Shown here: positions 1 through 5,598 of the stretch, one piece after another
Layout: each line of letters begins with the position of its first letter
Position numbering within the stretch: position 1 is the stretch's first letter
From: Planctomycetaceae bacterium
Lineage (GTDB): Bacteria > Planctomycetota > Planctomycetia > Pirellulales > Pirellulaceae
Assembly (NCBI GenBank): GCA_007124535.1
Contig: SLEY01000543.1
Span: 1-5,615 of the forward strand
Length of the DNA: 5,615 nucleotides
Reading direction: 5' to 3'
Translations under genes and position numbers: made by a program
The notes under the pieces: generated by a model
The model's database searches: none
The model's input: the letters and a program-made list of their open reading frames with translations, nothing else
What the model was told of the DNA's origin: nothing

Positions 1-566
1 ACGACGAATCGGTCGAAGCCCTCTGCCGCCAAGCGGTGGTACAGGCGCAAGCCGGTTGCGACGTCATCGCCCCCTCCGATATGATGGACGGCCGCATCGG
101 ACGCATCCGGCAAGCGCTGGATGACGCCGGTTACCAGCACGTGCGGCTACTGTCTTATGCGGCCAAATACGCCTCCGCCTTTTATGGTCCTTTCCGCGAT
201 GCCGTCGGGTCGGCCAGCAGTCTGGGCAGCGGCGACAAACGAACCTACCAAATGGATCCGGCCAATGGGGACGAGGCGCTGCGGGAGGTCGCGCTGGATC
301 TGGCCGAAGGGGCGGATCTGGTGATGGTCAAACCGGGCATGCCCTACCTGGACATCGTCCGGCGAGTCAAAGAAACGTTCGCGGTCCCGACCTACGCCTA
401 TCAGGTCAGCGGCGAATACGCCATGCTGTGCGCCGCGGCCGAACGAGGTTGGCTGGATCGCGAACGCGTCGTCCTGGAAAGTCTGGGCGGATTCAAGCGA
501 GCCGGTGCGGACGGCATCCTGACCTACTTCGCCACGGAGGCCGCCCGGCTATTGGACCCGCGCTGA
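1..566 (+). CDS. hemB: Porphobilinogen synthase (delta-aminolevulinic acid dehydratase), C-terminal part
   Basis: HemB condenses two 5-aminolevulinate molecules into porphobilinogen, the first common step of heme and other tetrapyrrole synthesis, in the cytoplasm. The reading frame is already open at base 3 and runs to TGA at 564-566, so the true start and the N-terminal part of the TIM barrel lie outside the window; the GTG at 36 is internal. Recognisable family blocks are APSDMMDGR (about 69-95), SYAAKYASAFYGPFRDA with the first active-site Lys (codon 165-167), LVMVKPGMPYLDIV with the Schiff-base Lys (codon 330-332), YQVSGEYAM, and the C-terminal RAGADGILTYFA. The two lysines correspond to the known P-site and A-site lysines of the family. 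The metal-binding cysteine or aspartate region is upstream, so the metal type cannot be judged. The protein ends at the normal family position, directly against the convergent downstream gene. Identification is secure; only the missing 5' end is unknown. Confidence 0.97.
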   Translation, partial: DESVEALCRQAVVQAQAGCDVIAPSDMMDGRIGRIRQALDDAGYQHVRLLSYAAKYASAFYGPFRDAVGSASSLGSGDKRTYQMDPANGDEALREVALDLAEGADLVMVKPGMPYLDIVRRVKETFAVPTYAYQVSGEYAMLCAAAERGWLDRERVVLESLGGFKRAGADGILTYFATEAARLLDPR

Positions 567-1571
567 TCAGAGTTCTTCGGAGATCCGGTCCGCCTGCCAT
601 GGCGGGTCCGGATAGTCATTCAAAGCAGGGTCACGCGCCCGGGCGCCACGCGAGGTCATCAGCTGGGCATAAGTGCGATAGTCCAGGTCTTCACTCAAGA
701 AACGCACGCTTCCATCACAAAAGGTGGCGACGTATCCACCAGAATGGAAGCTTGCGGGCCGGGCCCAGTTGATACCGGCTTCTTCCGAATCGAACATCCC
801 CTCGCGATCTTGTAGATTCTGCAGCGGTTCATTAGGCCGCAGAACCGGCTCGGGAAACCAGAGCACTTGACTGTGTTGTTGGCTGGGGGCAATCCGCCAA
901 TCCTGAACGTTGCAGTTTTCGGTCAGCATGATCGTGGTGGACTGGCCATCGTGGCGCGCGACGGTGGACAACGTGTGCCGGAACCGGCCTGGACCCTGAG
1001 GCGGGGGGGCTTGATCGATGAAGACCCCGTTTTCGATCCAGTCGAAGTTGACTCGTTCGCCTTCGGGGGCGGAGCCGGAAAAGTTTTCCCGGCCGCCATT
1101 GACCGCGTAGGACAGCGAGACCGGTCCAGCCAATCCATCCGGCCGTTCCCACTCGAAGCGGACGCGACTGGGACAGACCAGAGCTTCAATAAAAATCTCT
1201 TCCAAACCGGTCGGTGTGGCGTCGTTGGGAAAACCTCCCGTCAGAATCTCCTTGTACAAGCCGTCCTCTTCCAAAGCGGGCAGGATCGAAAACACCCAAT
1301 TTAGTATGACCGGGTCATCATTCGCCAGGGTTCGCGAGTTGCCGTCCCCGTCCAAATCCAAACTTCGGGCGGGTGGCAAATGCTGGCGGGCCGTGTCATA
1401 TTGGATGATGGCCAACCCCAGCTGGCGTTGGTTATTGATACAGGTGGTACGTCGGGCGGCATCGCGAGCCCGTTGAACCGCGGGCATCAGCATCCCGACC
1501 AGCAGGCCGATAATGGCGATGACGACCAGCAGTTCCACGACGGTAAACGCGCGTTTCTCTCGAGCGAACAT
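567..1571 (-). CDS. DUF1559 prepilin-like (type II pseudopilin-type) protein with H-X9-DG motif
   Basis: This 334-residue protein has the layout of the planctomycete DUF1559 family. A short basic leader (MFAREKR) is followed by a prepilin methylation site AFTVVE (residues 8-13, Glu at mature +5), then a hydrophobic helix to about residue 29 ending in MPAVQ. Next comes the RDAARRTTCINNQRQLGLA block (37-54). The C-terminal H-X9-DG signature has His276 and Asp286-Gly287, followed by SVRFLSE. Such proteins are thought to be processed by a prepilin peptidase and to sit in the inner membrane or in pseudopilus-like structures; their exact role is unknown. I chose the start at 1571 because a GGAGGAG Shine-Dalgarno lies 7 bases upstream and the leader then has normal length. 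An in-frame ATG at 1637 would add 22 atypical residues. The residue before the cleavage point is Ala rather than the usual Gly. A DxDxDG loop at 72-77 could bind calcium. The gene stands alone on its strand here, so its partner secretion or pilus genes are not visible. Confidence 0.93.
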   Translation of the reverse strand: MFAREKRAFTVVELLVVIAIIGLLVGMLMPAVQRARDAARRTTCINNQRQLGLAIIQYDTARQHLPPARSLDLDGDGNSRTLANDDPVILNWVFSILPALEEDGLYKEILTGGFPNDATPTGLEEIFIEALVCPSRVRFEWERPDGLAGPVSLSYAVNGGRENFSGSAPEGERVNFDWIENGVFIDQAPPPQGPGRFRHTLSTVARHDGQSTTIMLTENCNVQDWRIAPSQQHSQVLWFPEPVLRPNEPLQNLQDREGMFDSEEAGINWARPASFHSGGYVATFCDGSVRFLSEDLDYRTYAQLMTSRGARARDPALNDYPDPPWQADRISEEL

Positions 1572-1578
1572 GTTTCGG

Positions 1579-1585
1579 CTCCTCC
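1579..1585 (-). promoter_or_regulatory. Ribosome binding site of the DUF1559 gene
   Basis: On the minus strand the sequence GGAGGAG stands 7 bases before the ATG at 1571. It is a near-ideal Shine-Dalgarno and decides the start in favour of 1571 over the in-frame ATG at 1637. Confidence 0.85.
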
Positions 1586-1651
1586 CCCAAGGGCGACGAT
1601 AGACGAGAACCAGCGGTACGGTGCTGTGCCGAGTCACCGCTTCCTTTTCTC

Positions 1652-1680
1652 ATTTTGGCAGGTTCTGGCGAGATTGTCGA
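1652..1680 (-). promoter_or_regulatory. Possible sigma-70-type promoter for the DUF1559 gene
   Basis: Read on the minus strand, TCGACA (1680-1675; 5 of 6 match to TTGACA) is followed after exactly 17 bases by CAAAAT (1657-1652; 4 of 6 match to TATAAT). This would start transcription near 1645 and leave a leader of about 75 bases before the ATG at 1571. The fit is by eye only, and planctomycete promoters often match the consensus poorly, so this is tentative. Confidence 0.3.
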
Positions 1681-1781
1681 GTCCAAGCGGCATTCGGATT
1701 TCCCCGCGGGAGCTTTACTGCTAGGATGAAGGGCATCGGCCGTTTTCCCCGAGTTGATTTGTTTTCCGAGCGTCGTTCGCC

Positions 1782-2918
1782 ATGCGCCCCATCTATTTGG
1801 ACTACAATGCCACCACGCCTTTGGGTCCGGGCGTGGTGGACGCCATGTTGCCGTTCTTACAAGGTTTTTTCGGCAACCCCTCCAGCAATCACGCGATGGG
1901 CCGCGCGTGTCAGGAAGCGATCGAAGATGCCCGTGGCAAGATCGCTTTGCTGTTGGGGGCGGACCAGGACGAGGTCGTGTTCACGTCGGGCGGCACGGAA
2001 AGCAATAATTTAGCTATTCAGGGGGTGATGCTGCAAGACGCTCCGCTACCCACCGGGCACCTGATTGTGTCGGCGATCGAGCATCCGGCGGTCGCCGAGC
2101 CGGCTCTGCATCTCCAGCGGTTGGGATACGAGGTTTCGGTCGTGCCCTGCGAATCGGACGGCCGCGTCGATCCGGCGGAGGTTGAGGCGGCCATCCGTCC
2201 CGAAACGCGTATGGTCAGCATCATGCACGCGAACAACGAGACGGGGGTGATCCAACCGATTGCGGAGATTGCGGAGATTTGCCACGATCACGAGGTCTTG
2301 TTGCATACGGATGCCGCCCAGACGGTGGGCAAGATCCCCACGTTTGTCGACGAATTGGGGGTGGACCTGATGACCGTCGCGGGTCACAAGATGTACGCCC
2401 CCAAGGGAATCGGAGCACTGTATGTTCGCCGGGGTATCCAAATCGACCCGCTGCTCCGCGGTGCAGCCCACGAGGCAGGTCTGCGACCGGGCACGGAAAA
2501 CGTGGCCTCGATCGTGGGGATGGGACACGCCGCGGGCTGGGTCCTGAAGAACCTGGAGGCGTCCGGCCAAAAGATGGCCCGACTACGGGACCGGCTGGAA
2601 GCGGAACTCGGCGGCGAAATCGGAACCGGACTGACCGTACTGGGCCGATCGGCGCCGCGCTTGCCAAACACCGCGAGTCTCTGTTTTCCGGACGTGGTCG
2701 GCGCGGAATTGCTGGCCCGCGTGCCGGAGATCTGCGCCAGTACCGGTTCTGCCTGCCACAGCGGGACGGTCGGAATGTCGCCGACGTTGGCGGCCATGAA
2801 AATCCCCCCCGAACAAGCAAGGGGGGCCGTCCGGTTGAGCCTGGGGTGGGGAAACACACCGCAGGAGATCGAACGGGCGGCCAGTTTGCTGTTGGGCGCC
2901 TGGGAAAGCTTGCAATAA
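1782..2918 (+). CDS. Cysteine desulfurase, NifS/IscS type (class V aminotransferase fold)
   Basis: This PLP enzyme removes sulfur from L-cysteine to give alanine and an enzyme persulfide, which feeds Fe-S cluster assembly or tRNA thiolation. The 378 residues match the usual family length. Visible landmarks are the N-terminal IYLDYNATTP (4-13), FGNPSSNH (30-37), TSGGTESNN (68-76), EHPAV with the PLP-stacking His101, NNETG (151-155), HTDAAQ with Asp177, the PLP lysine Lys203 in GHKMYAPKG, RPGTENV (235-241), and the catalytic Cys325 in STGSACHSG. The start is firm: an in-frame TGA at 1755-1757 is followed by no other start codon before ATG 1782. There is no clear Shine-Dalgarno. No IscU, IscR, HscA, SufB or TusA-like gene adjoins, so I cannot tell whether it serves general Fe-S assembly, tRNA modification (for example with MnmA) or another pathway, and I give no specific symbol. 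The DUF1570 gene follows 45 bases later on the same strand. Confidence 0.95.
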   Translation: MRPIYLDYNATTPLGPGVVDAMLPFLQGFFGNPSSNHAMGRACQEAIEDARGKIALLLGADQDEVVFTSGGTESNNLAIQGVMLQDAPLPTGHLIVSAIEHPAVAEPALHLQRLGYEVSVVPCESDGRVDPAEVEAAIRPETRMVSIMHANNETGVIQPIAEIAEICHDHEVLLHTDAAQTVGKIPTFVDELGVDLMTVAGHKMYAPKGIGALYVRRGIQIDPLLRGAAHEAGLRPGTENVASIVGMGHAAGWVLKNLEASGQKMARLRDRLEAELGGEIGTGLTVLGRSAPRLPNTASLCFPDVVGAELLARVPEICASTGSACHSGTVGMSPTLAAMKIPPEQARGAVRLSLGWGNTPQEIERAASLLLGAWESLQ

Positions 2919-2948
2919 ACGGCCCCAACCCGCCGGGCGCCGGGATGT

Positions 2949-2960
2949 TATACTGAGGAG
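2949..2960 (+). promoter_or_regulatory. TATACT box and GAGGAG ribosome binding site before the DUF1570 gene
   Basis: TATACT (2949-2954, 5 of 6 match to a -10 box) runs directly into GAGGAG (2955-2960), which stands 3 bases before the ATG at 2964. The GAGGAG is a plausible but closely spaced Shine-Dalgarno. If TATACT were a working -10 box, transcription would begin around 2961 and leave out the GAGGAG, so both elements cannot serve the same transcript. No -35 box is evident in the GC-rich stretch upstream. More likely the Shine-Dalgarno is real and is used on read-through transcript from the desulfurase gene. Confidence 0.4.
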
Positions 2961-2963
2961 CCT

Positions 2964-4109
2964 ATGAGAATCATCGTTTCTTGCATCGTGGCAGGTATGG
3001 CGTGCTTGGCGCCGACGATTTCCAGCGCCCTGGAGGTGGTCACCTTCCGGCGTGACGGCCAATTGGTCCGGGTGACCGGCGAAGTGGTGACCGAGGCGGT
3101 CGATGGCGGGGTGCTGGTCCGAGATCGGGCGAACGTGTTTTGGGCCGTCACTGCGGAAGAGTTGGAGGAACGTCGGGAGGGCGACGGGCCGTATACGCCG
3201 CTGGGCCGTACCGAGTTGGCAGCCGAGTTGTTGGAAGAATTCCCTGATTTCCGCATCCACAACACGGCGAATTATCTGATTGTCCACAACACGTCCCCCG
3301 CCTATGCCCAGTGGTGCGGGGCTTTGTACGAGCGGCTGTACCGAGCCTTTCGCAATTTCTGGCAGCGGCGGGGATTCGAATTCACCGATCCGCTGACCCC
3401 GCTGGTCGCCCTGGTCTTTAATGGTCCGGAATCCTACCGCAGCTATGCCCGCCAGGAATTGGGGGAAGCGGTCGAGTCGATCCCGGGCTACTACAGCCTG
3501 ATGTCCAACCGCGTCACCATGTACGATTTGACGGGCACCCAAGCCGTCCAGCCGGCAGGGGGGCGCCGCCTGACGTCCACGGCCCAGATCAACCGGGTAT
3601 TGAGCCAGCCGCAGGCCGAATTCATGGTGGCGACGATCATCCACGAAGCGACCCATCAACTGGCCTACAATTGCGGTTTCCATCAGCGGTTTGCCGACGT
3701 TCCTTTGTGGGTCGCCGAGGGACTGGCGATGTATTTCGAGACCCCGGATTTAGGTAGTTCGCGGGGTTGGCGAACCATCGGCGGTATCAATCCTTTGCGA
3801 GCGGATCGGTTTCGTAGTTATTTGTCCAGGCGGCCAGCCGATTCATTAACCACCCTGATCACCCAAGATGACCGCTTTCGGGATGCTGAAACGGCGCTGG
3901 ATGCCTATGCCGAGGCTTGGGCGCTGACCTACTATCTGCTTCGCCGCCATCCCGATCGCTTCGTCCGCTACCTGCAAGAAATGGCAGAAAAACCCCCTTT
4001 GCTCTACGACACACCCGACGAGCGACTGGCCGAATTCCTCGAAGCTTTCGGCCGGGATCTCCGAGGCTTGGACGCCGCTTTTGTAGAGTCCATGGATCCC
4101 CCACGCTGA
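2964..4109 (+). CDS. DUF1570 family protein, putative exported zinc metallopeptidase
   Basis: This 381-residue protein begins with a signal peptide: MRIIVSCIVAGMACLAPTIS, with a likely cleavage after SSA at residue 22. Cys14 lies inside the hydrophobic core, but GMAC is a poor lipobox. Residues 23-75 form a small beta-rich region with DGQLVRVTGEVV and a WAV element. Residues 95-200 resemble the conserved planctomycete DUF1570 region (YLIVHNTSPAYA, LVALVFNG, PGYYS, NRVTMYDLTG). The key motif is HEATH (His227, Glu228, His231) followed 20 residues later by AEGLAMYFE, whose Glu252 is placed as the third zinc ligand of a gluzincin (peptidase MA-like) site. This makes a zinc peptidase likely, but no substrate is known and the activity is inferred. 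A helical C-terminal part (about 300-381) contains AYAEAWALTYYLLRR. The protein would act outside the cytoplasmic membrane. It starts 45 bases after the desulfurase gene and may share its transcript, without any evident functional link. Confidence 0.9.
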   Translation: MRIIVSCIVAGMACLAPTISSALEVVTFRRDGQLVRVTGEVVTEAVDGGVLVRDRANVFWAVTAEELEERREGDGPYTPLGRTELAAELLEEFPDFRIHNTANYLIVHNTSPAYAQWCGALYERLYRAFRNFWQRRGFEFTDPLTPLVALVFNGPESYRSYARQELGEAVESIPGYYSLMSNRVTMYDLTGTQAVQPAGGRRLTSTAQINRVLSQPQAEFMVATIIHEATHQLAYNCGFHQRFADVPLWVAEGLAMYFETPDLGSSRGWRTIGGINPLRADRFRSYLSRRPADSLTTLITQDDRFRDAETALDAYAEAWALTYYLLRRHPDRFVRYLQEMAEKPPLLYDTPDERLAEFLEAFGRDLRGLDAAFVESMDPPR

Positions 4110-4174
4110 CCGCACGACGGCAAGAAAAACAATGACCCGCTTAACTACTGGTTTTCAGGCGGAGCACGGGCATG

Positions 4175-4208
4175 GCATCGTTCCCACGCGGAAGCGTGGG
4201 AACGATGC
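4175..4208. repeat. Perfect 15-bp inverted repeat with GGAA tetraloop (REP-like hairpin)
   Basis: The left arm GCATCGTTCCCACGC (4175-4189) is the exact reverse complement of the right arm (4194-4208), separated only by GGAA (4190-4193). On the plus strand the RNA would be a 15-bp stem closed by a GNRA-type tetraloop. Beyond one G/A mismatch (4174/4209) the pairing continues for five more pairs (4169-4173 with 4210-4214, one of them G-U). No T-run follows on either strand, so this is not a classical intrinsic terminator, although it could still end or protect the DUF1570 transcript. The GTTCCCACGC/GCGTGGGAAC core resembles dispersed intergenic palindromes that I recall from several bacterial phyla; that resemblance is from memory and unchecked. 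Confidence 0.85.
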
Positions 4209-4271
4209 AATGTCAAAAAAGGCGCAGCAAGGGCCGTTCCTGGAACGACAGCCAACGTTTTCTTTTTTTCC

Positions 4272-4277
4272 AAGGAG
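4272..4277 (+). promoter_or_regulatory. Ribosome binding site of the Gfo/Idh/MocA gene
   Basis: AAGGAG lies 10 bases before the ATG at 4288 and 13 before the next in-frame ATG at 4291. It directly follows a T-rich tract (4258-4269) that may act as an unstructured ribosome-binding enhancer. It supports a start at 4288 rather than at the upstream ATG 4132 or at 4207-4209, which is not a start codon. Confidence 0.75.
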
Positions 4278-4287
4278 TAGAACCAAC

Positions 4288-5598
4288 ATGATGCACCGCA
4301 ACGGCGAATCGTCGGCGCAAACTGATCGCCGCTCTTTCCTGAAAGATTCCACGGCGGCGGTCGTGGGCGGATCTCTGGCAGCGACCCTGGGCTCCGCCCG
4401 GATGGCCCATGCCTCCAGCGAGGACACCCTGAAAGTCGGGCTGGTCGGATGCGGCGGTCGCGGCAACGGAGCCGCCTTGAATGCCTCCCGCGCGGACGAA
4501 CATGTCCGGATCACGGCGATTGCCGACATCTTCGAAGATCGGGCCCAAGATGCCCACCGCATCCTCCAACGCCAGTTGGGTGAAAAATACGCCGTGCCCG
4601 ACGACCAGGTGTTCCACGGCTTCGACGGCTACAAACAGGTCATCGACGCGGGCGTCGATGTGGTGTTGCTGGCCGCACCGCCCAACTTCCGTCCACCGCA
4701 TCTGAGGTATGCCATCGAGCGGGGGAAGCATGTGTTCTGCGAAAAACCGGTCGCCGTCGACGCGCCCGGCGTGCGGCACGTGTTGGAAACCACAGAAATG
4801 GCCAAGAAAAAGGACCTGAGCATCGTCTCCGGACTGTGCTGGCGATACGACTACGGCGTGCGGGAGACCATGCGGCGGATCCAGGACGGGGCGATCGGCG
4901 ATATCACCTCGATCCAGGAAAACTACCTGATCGGGACCCTCTGGCATCGGACCCGCCAGCCGGAATGGACCGATATGGAGTACCAGATCCGGAACTGGCT
5001 GTATTACACCTGGCTGTCGGGCGACCATATTGTCGAGCAGTTCATTCACAGTTTGGACAAGGCCCTGTGGCTGATGGGCGATCAACCGCCGGTCAGTTGC
5101 GTGGGACTGGGCGGGCGGCAGGTCCGCACCGACGAGCAGTGGGGGCACATCTACGATCATTTCGCGGTCTGCTACGATTGGCCCGAGGGCGTCAAGACGT
5201 TCGCCTATACCCGCCAAATGCGGAACTGCAAGAACGACGTGGATGACTATGTGATGGGCACCAAAGGCCGCGCCCTGCTGTTGGGCACCCGAAACCGGCC
5301 CCGGATCATCAACGAAGACGGCCCCTGGCATTACGAAGGCCCCCGGCCCAGTATGTACGATGTCGAGCACGAGGAGTTGTTCGCCGGCATCCGCAAAGGG
5401 GAGCACATCAATGATGGCGTGTTCATGACCTACAGCACCCTGCTGGCCATCATGGGACGCATGGCCTGCTACACCGGTCAGGAAATCACCTGGGAAGCCG
5501 CCATGAACTCCGAAGAAGACCTCCAGCCGGAAAAACTGGAATGGGGTGATGCCCCCGCGGTCGAAGTGGCCATGCCCGGGATCACGAGTTTCGTCTGA
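4288..5598 (+). CDS. Gfo/Idh/MocA family oxidoreductase with twin-arginine signal peptide
   Basis: This is a putative NAD(P)-dependent sugar or cyclitol dehydrogenase-like enzyme of 436 residues. Its N-terminus carries a Tat signal: TDRRSFLKD (12-20), then a mildly hydrophobic stretch to AHA (40-42) with cleavage likely after residue 42, so the folded, cofactor-loaded protein would be exported to the periplasm. The Rossmann domain starts at LKVGLVGCGGRGNG (48-61, glycine-rich nucleotide-binding loop). It continues with IADIFEDR (78-85), where Asp80 ends the second strand, and CEKPVAVD (151-158) with the conserved EKP lysine Lys153. The C-terminal half holds SGDHIVEQFIHSLDKALWLMG (244-264), in which His254 fits the catalytic His and Glu250 stands where Asp is usual. 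The C-terminus (LLAIMGRMACYTGQEITWEAA, then LEWGD and MPGITSF) is typical of planctomycete members. I chose ATG 4288 for its Shine-Dalgarno and normal Tat leader. The substrate cannot be told from sequence. The gene follows the hairpin and is probably transcribed separately. Confidence 0.93.
   Translation: MMHRNGESSAQTDRRSFLKDSTAAVVGGSLAATLGSARMAHASSEDTLKVGLVGCGGRGNGAALNASRADEHVRITAIADIFEDRAQDAHRILQRQLGEKYAVPDDQVFHGFDGYKQVIDAGVDVVLLAAPPNFRPPHLRYAIERGKHVFCEKPVAVDAPGVRHVLETTEMAKKKDLSIVSGLCWRYDYGVRETMRRIQDGAIGDITSIQENYLIGTLWHRTRQPEWTDMEYQIRNWLYYTWLSGDHIVEQFIHSLDKALWLMGDQPPVSCVGLGGRQVRTDEQWGHIYDHFAVCYDWPEGVKTFAYTRQMRNCKNDVDDYVMGTKGRALLLGTRNRPRIINEDGPWHYEGPRPSMYDVEHEELFAGIRKGEHINDGVFMTYSTLLAIMGRMACYTGQEITWEAAMNSEEDLQPEKLEWGDAPAVEVAMPGITSFV

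Larger units (their letters stand above)
1572..1781. other. Divergent intergenic region between the DUF1559 and cysteine desulfurase genes
   Basis: These 210 bases separate two genes read in opposite directions and must hold both sets of start signals. The minus-strand side has a strong Shine-Dalgarno and a candidate promoter at 1652-1680. The plus-strand side has only weak candidates (TTTACT at 1714-1719 and TAGGAT at 1722-1727, without a good -35 box). I see no inverted repeat that looks like an operator, no riboswitch-like structure, and no Cys-rich short reading frame typical of an IscR-type regulator. Confidence 0.6.
4110..4287. other. Intergenic region between the DUF1570 and oxidoreductase genes
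   Basis: These 178 bases hold the 15-bp inverted repeat at 4175-4208, a minor palindrome CGTTCC-T-GGAACG at 4235-4247, and a T-rich tract at 4258-4269 just before the Shine-Dalgarno of the next gene. The plus frame is open here from ATG 4132, but the resulting 52-residue extension has no family resemblance and would bury the twin-arginine signal, so I read the stretch as non-coding. I see no convincing -35/-10 pair. Confidence 0.6.

Noticed and set aside
1572..1637. Longer start (ATG 1637) for the DUF1559 protein
   Set aside because: The extra 22 residues are not typical of prepilin leaders, and the GGAGGAG at 1579-1585 is spaced for ATG 1571.
2259..2279. Tandem 9-base repeat ATTGCGGAG (2.3 copies) inside the desulfurase gene
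   Set aside because: It encodes IAEIAEI in a helix where the family commonly has such residues, and does not disturb length or frame. Probably a neutral local duplication.
2921..2948. GC-rich stretch after the desulfurase stop as a terminator
   Set aside because: The CCG/CGG-rich bases form only short imperfect pairings and no T-run follows.
2583..3683. A 366-codon open frame on the minus strand spanning the desulfurase 3' end and the DUF1570 gene
   Set aside because: It crosses two well-supported plus-strand genes and their gap, is rich in Arg, Gln and Pro in the manner of a shadow frame, and has no recognisable domain.
4175..4208. Hairpin as a classical Rho-independent terminator
   Set aside because: No T-run follows the stem on the plus strand (AATGTCAAAAAA) or on the minus strand, so the canonical signature is absent.
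4132..4287. Upstream in-frame start (ATG 4132) for the oxidoreductase
   Set aside because: It would add 52 residues encoded partly by the hairpin and place the twin-arginine motif 66 residues from the N-terminus. ATG 4288 has a Shine-Dalgarno and a normal Tat leader.
4213..5406. A 397-codon open frame on the minus strand opposite the oxidoreductase gene
   Set aside because: Its translation resembles no family and lacks a sensible N-terminus, while the plus strand carries clear Tat, Rossmann and EKP motifs. GC-rich third positions readily keep this antisense frame open.
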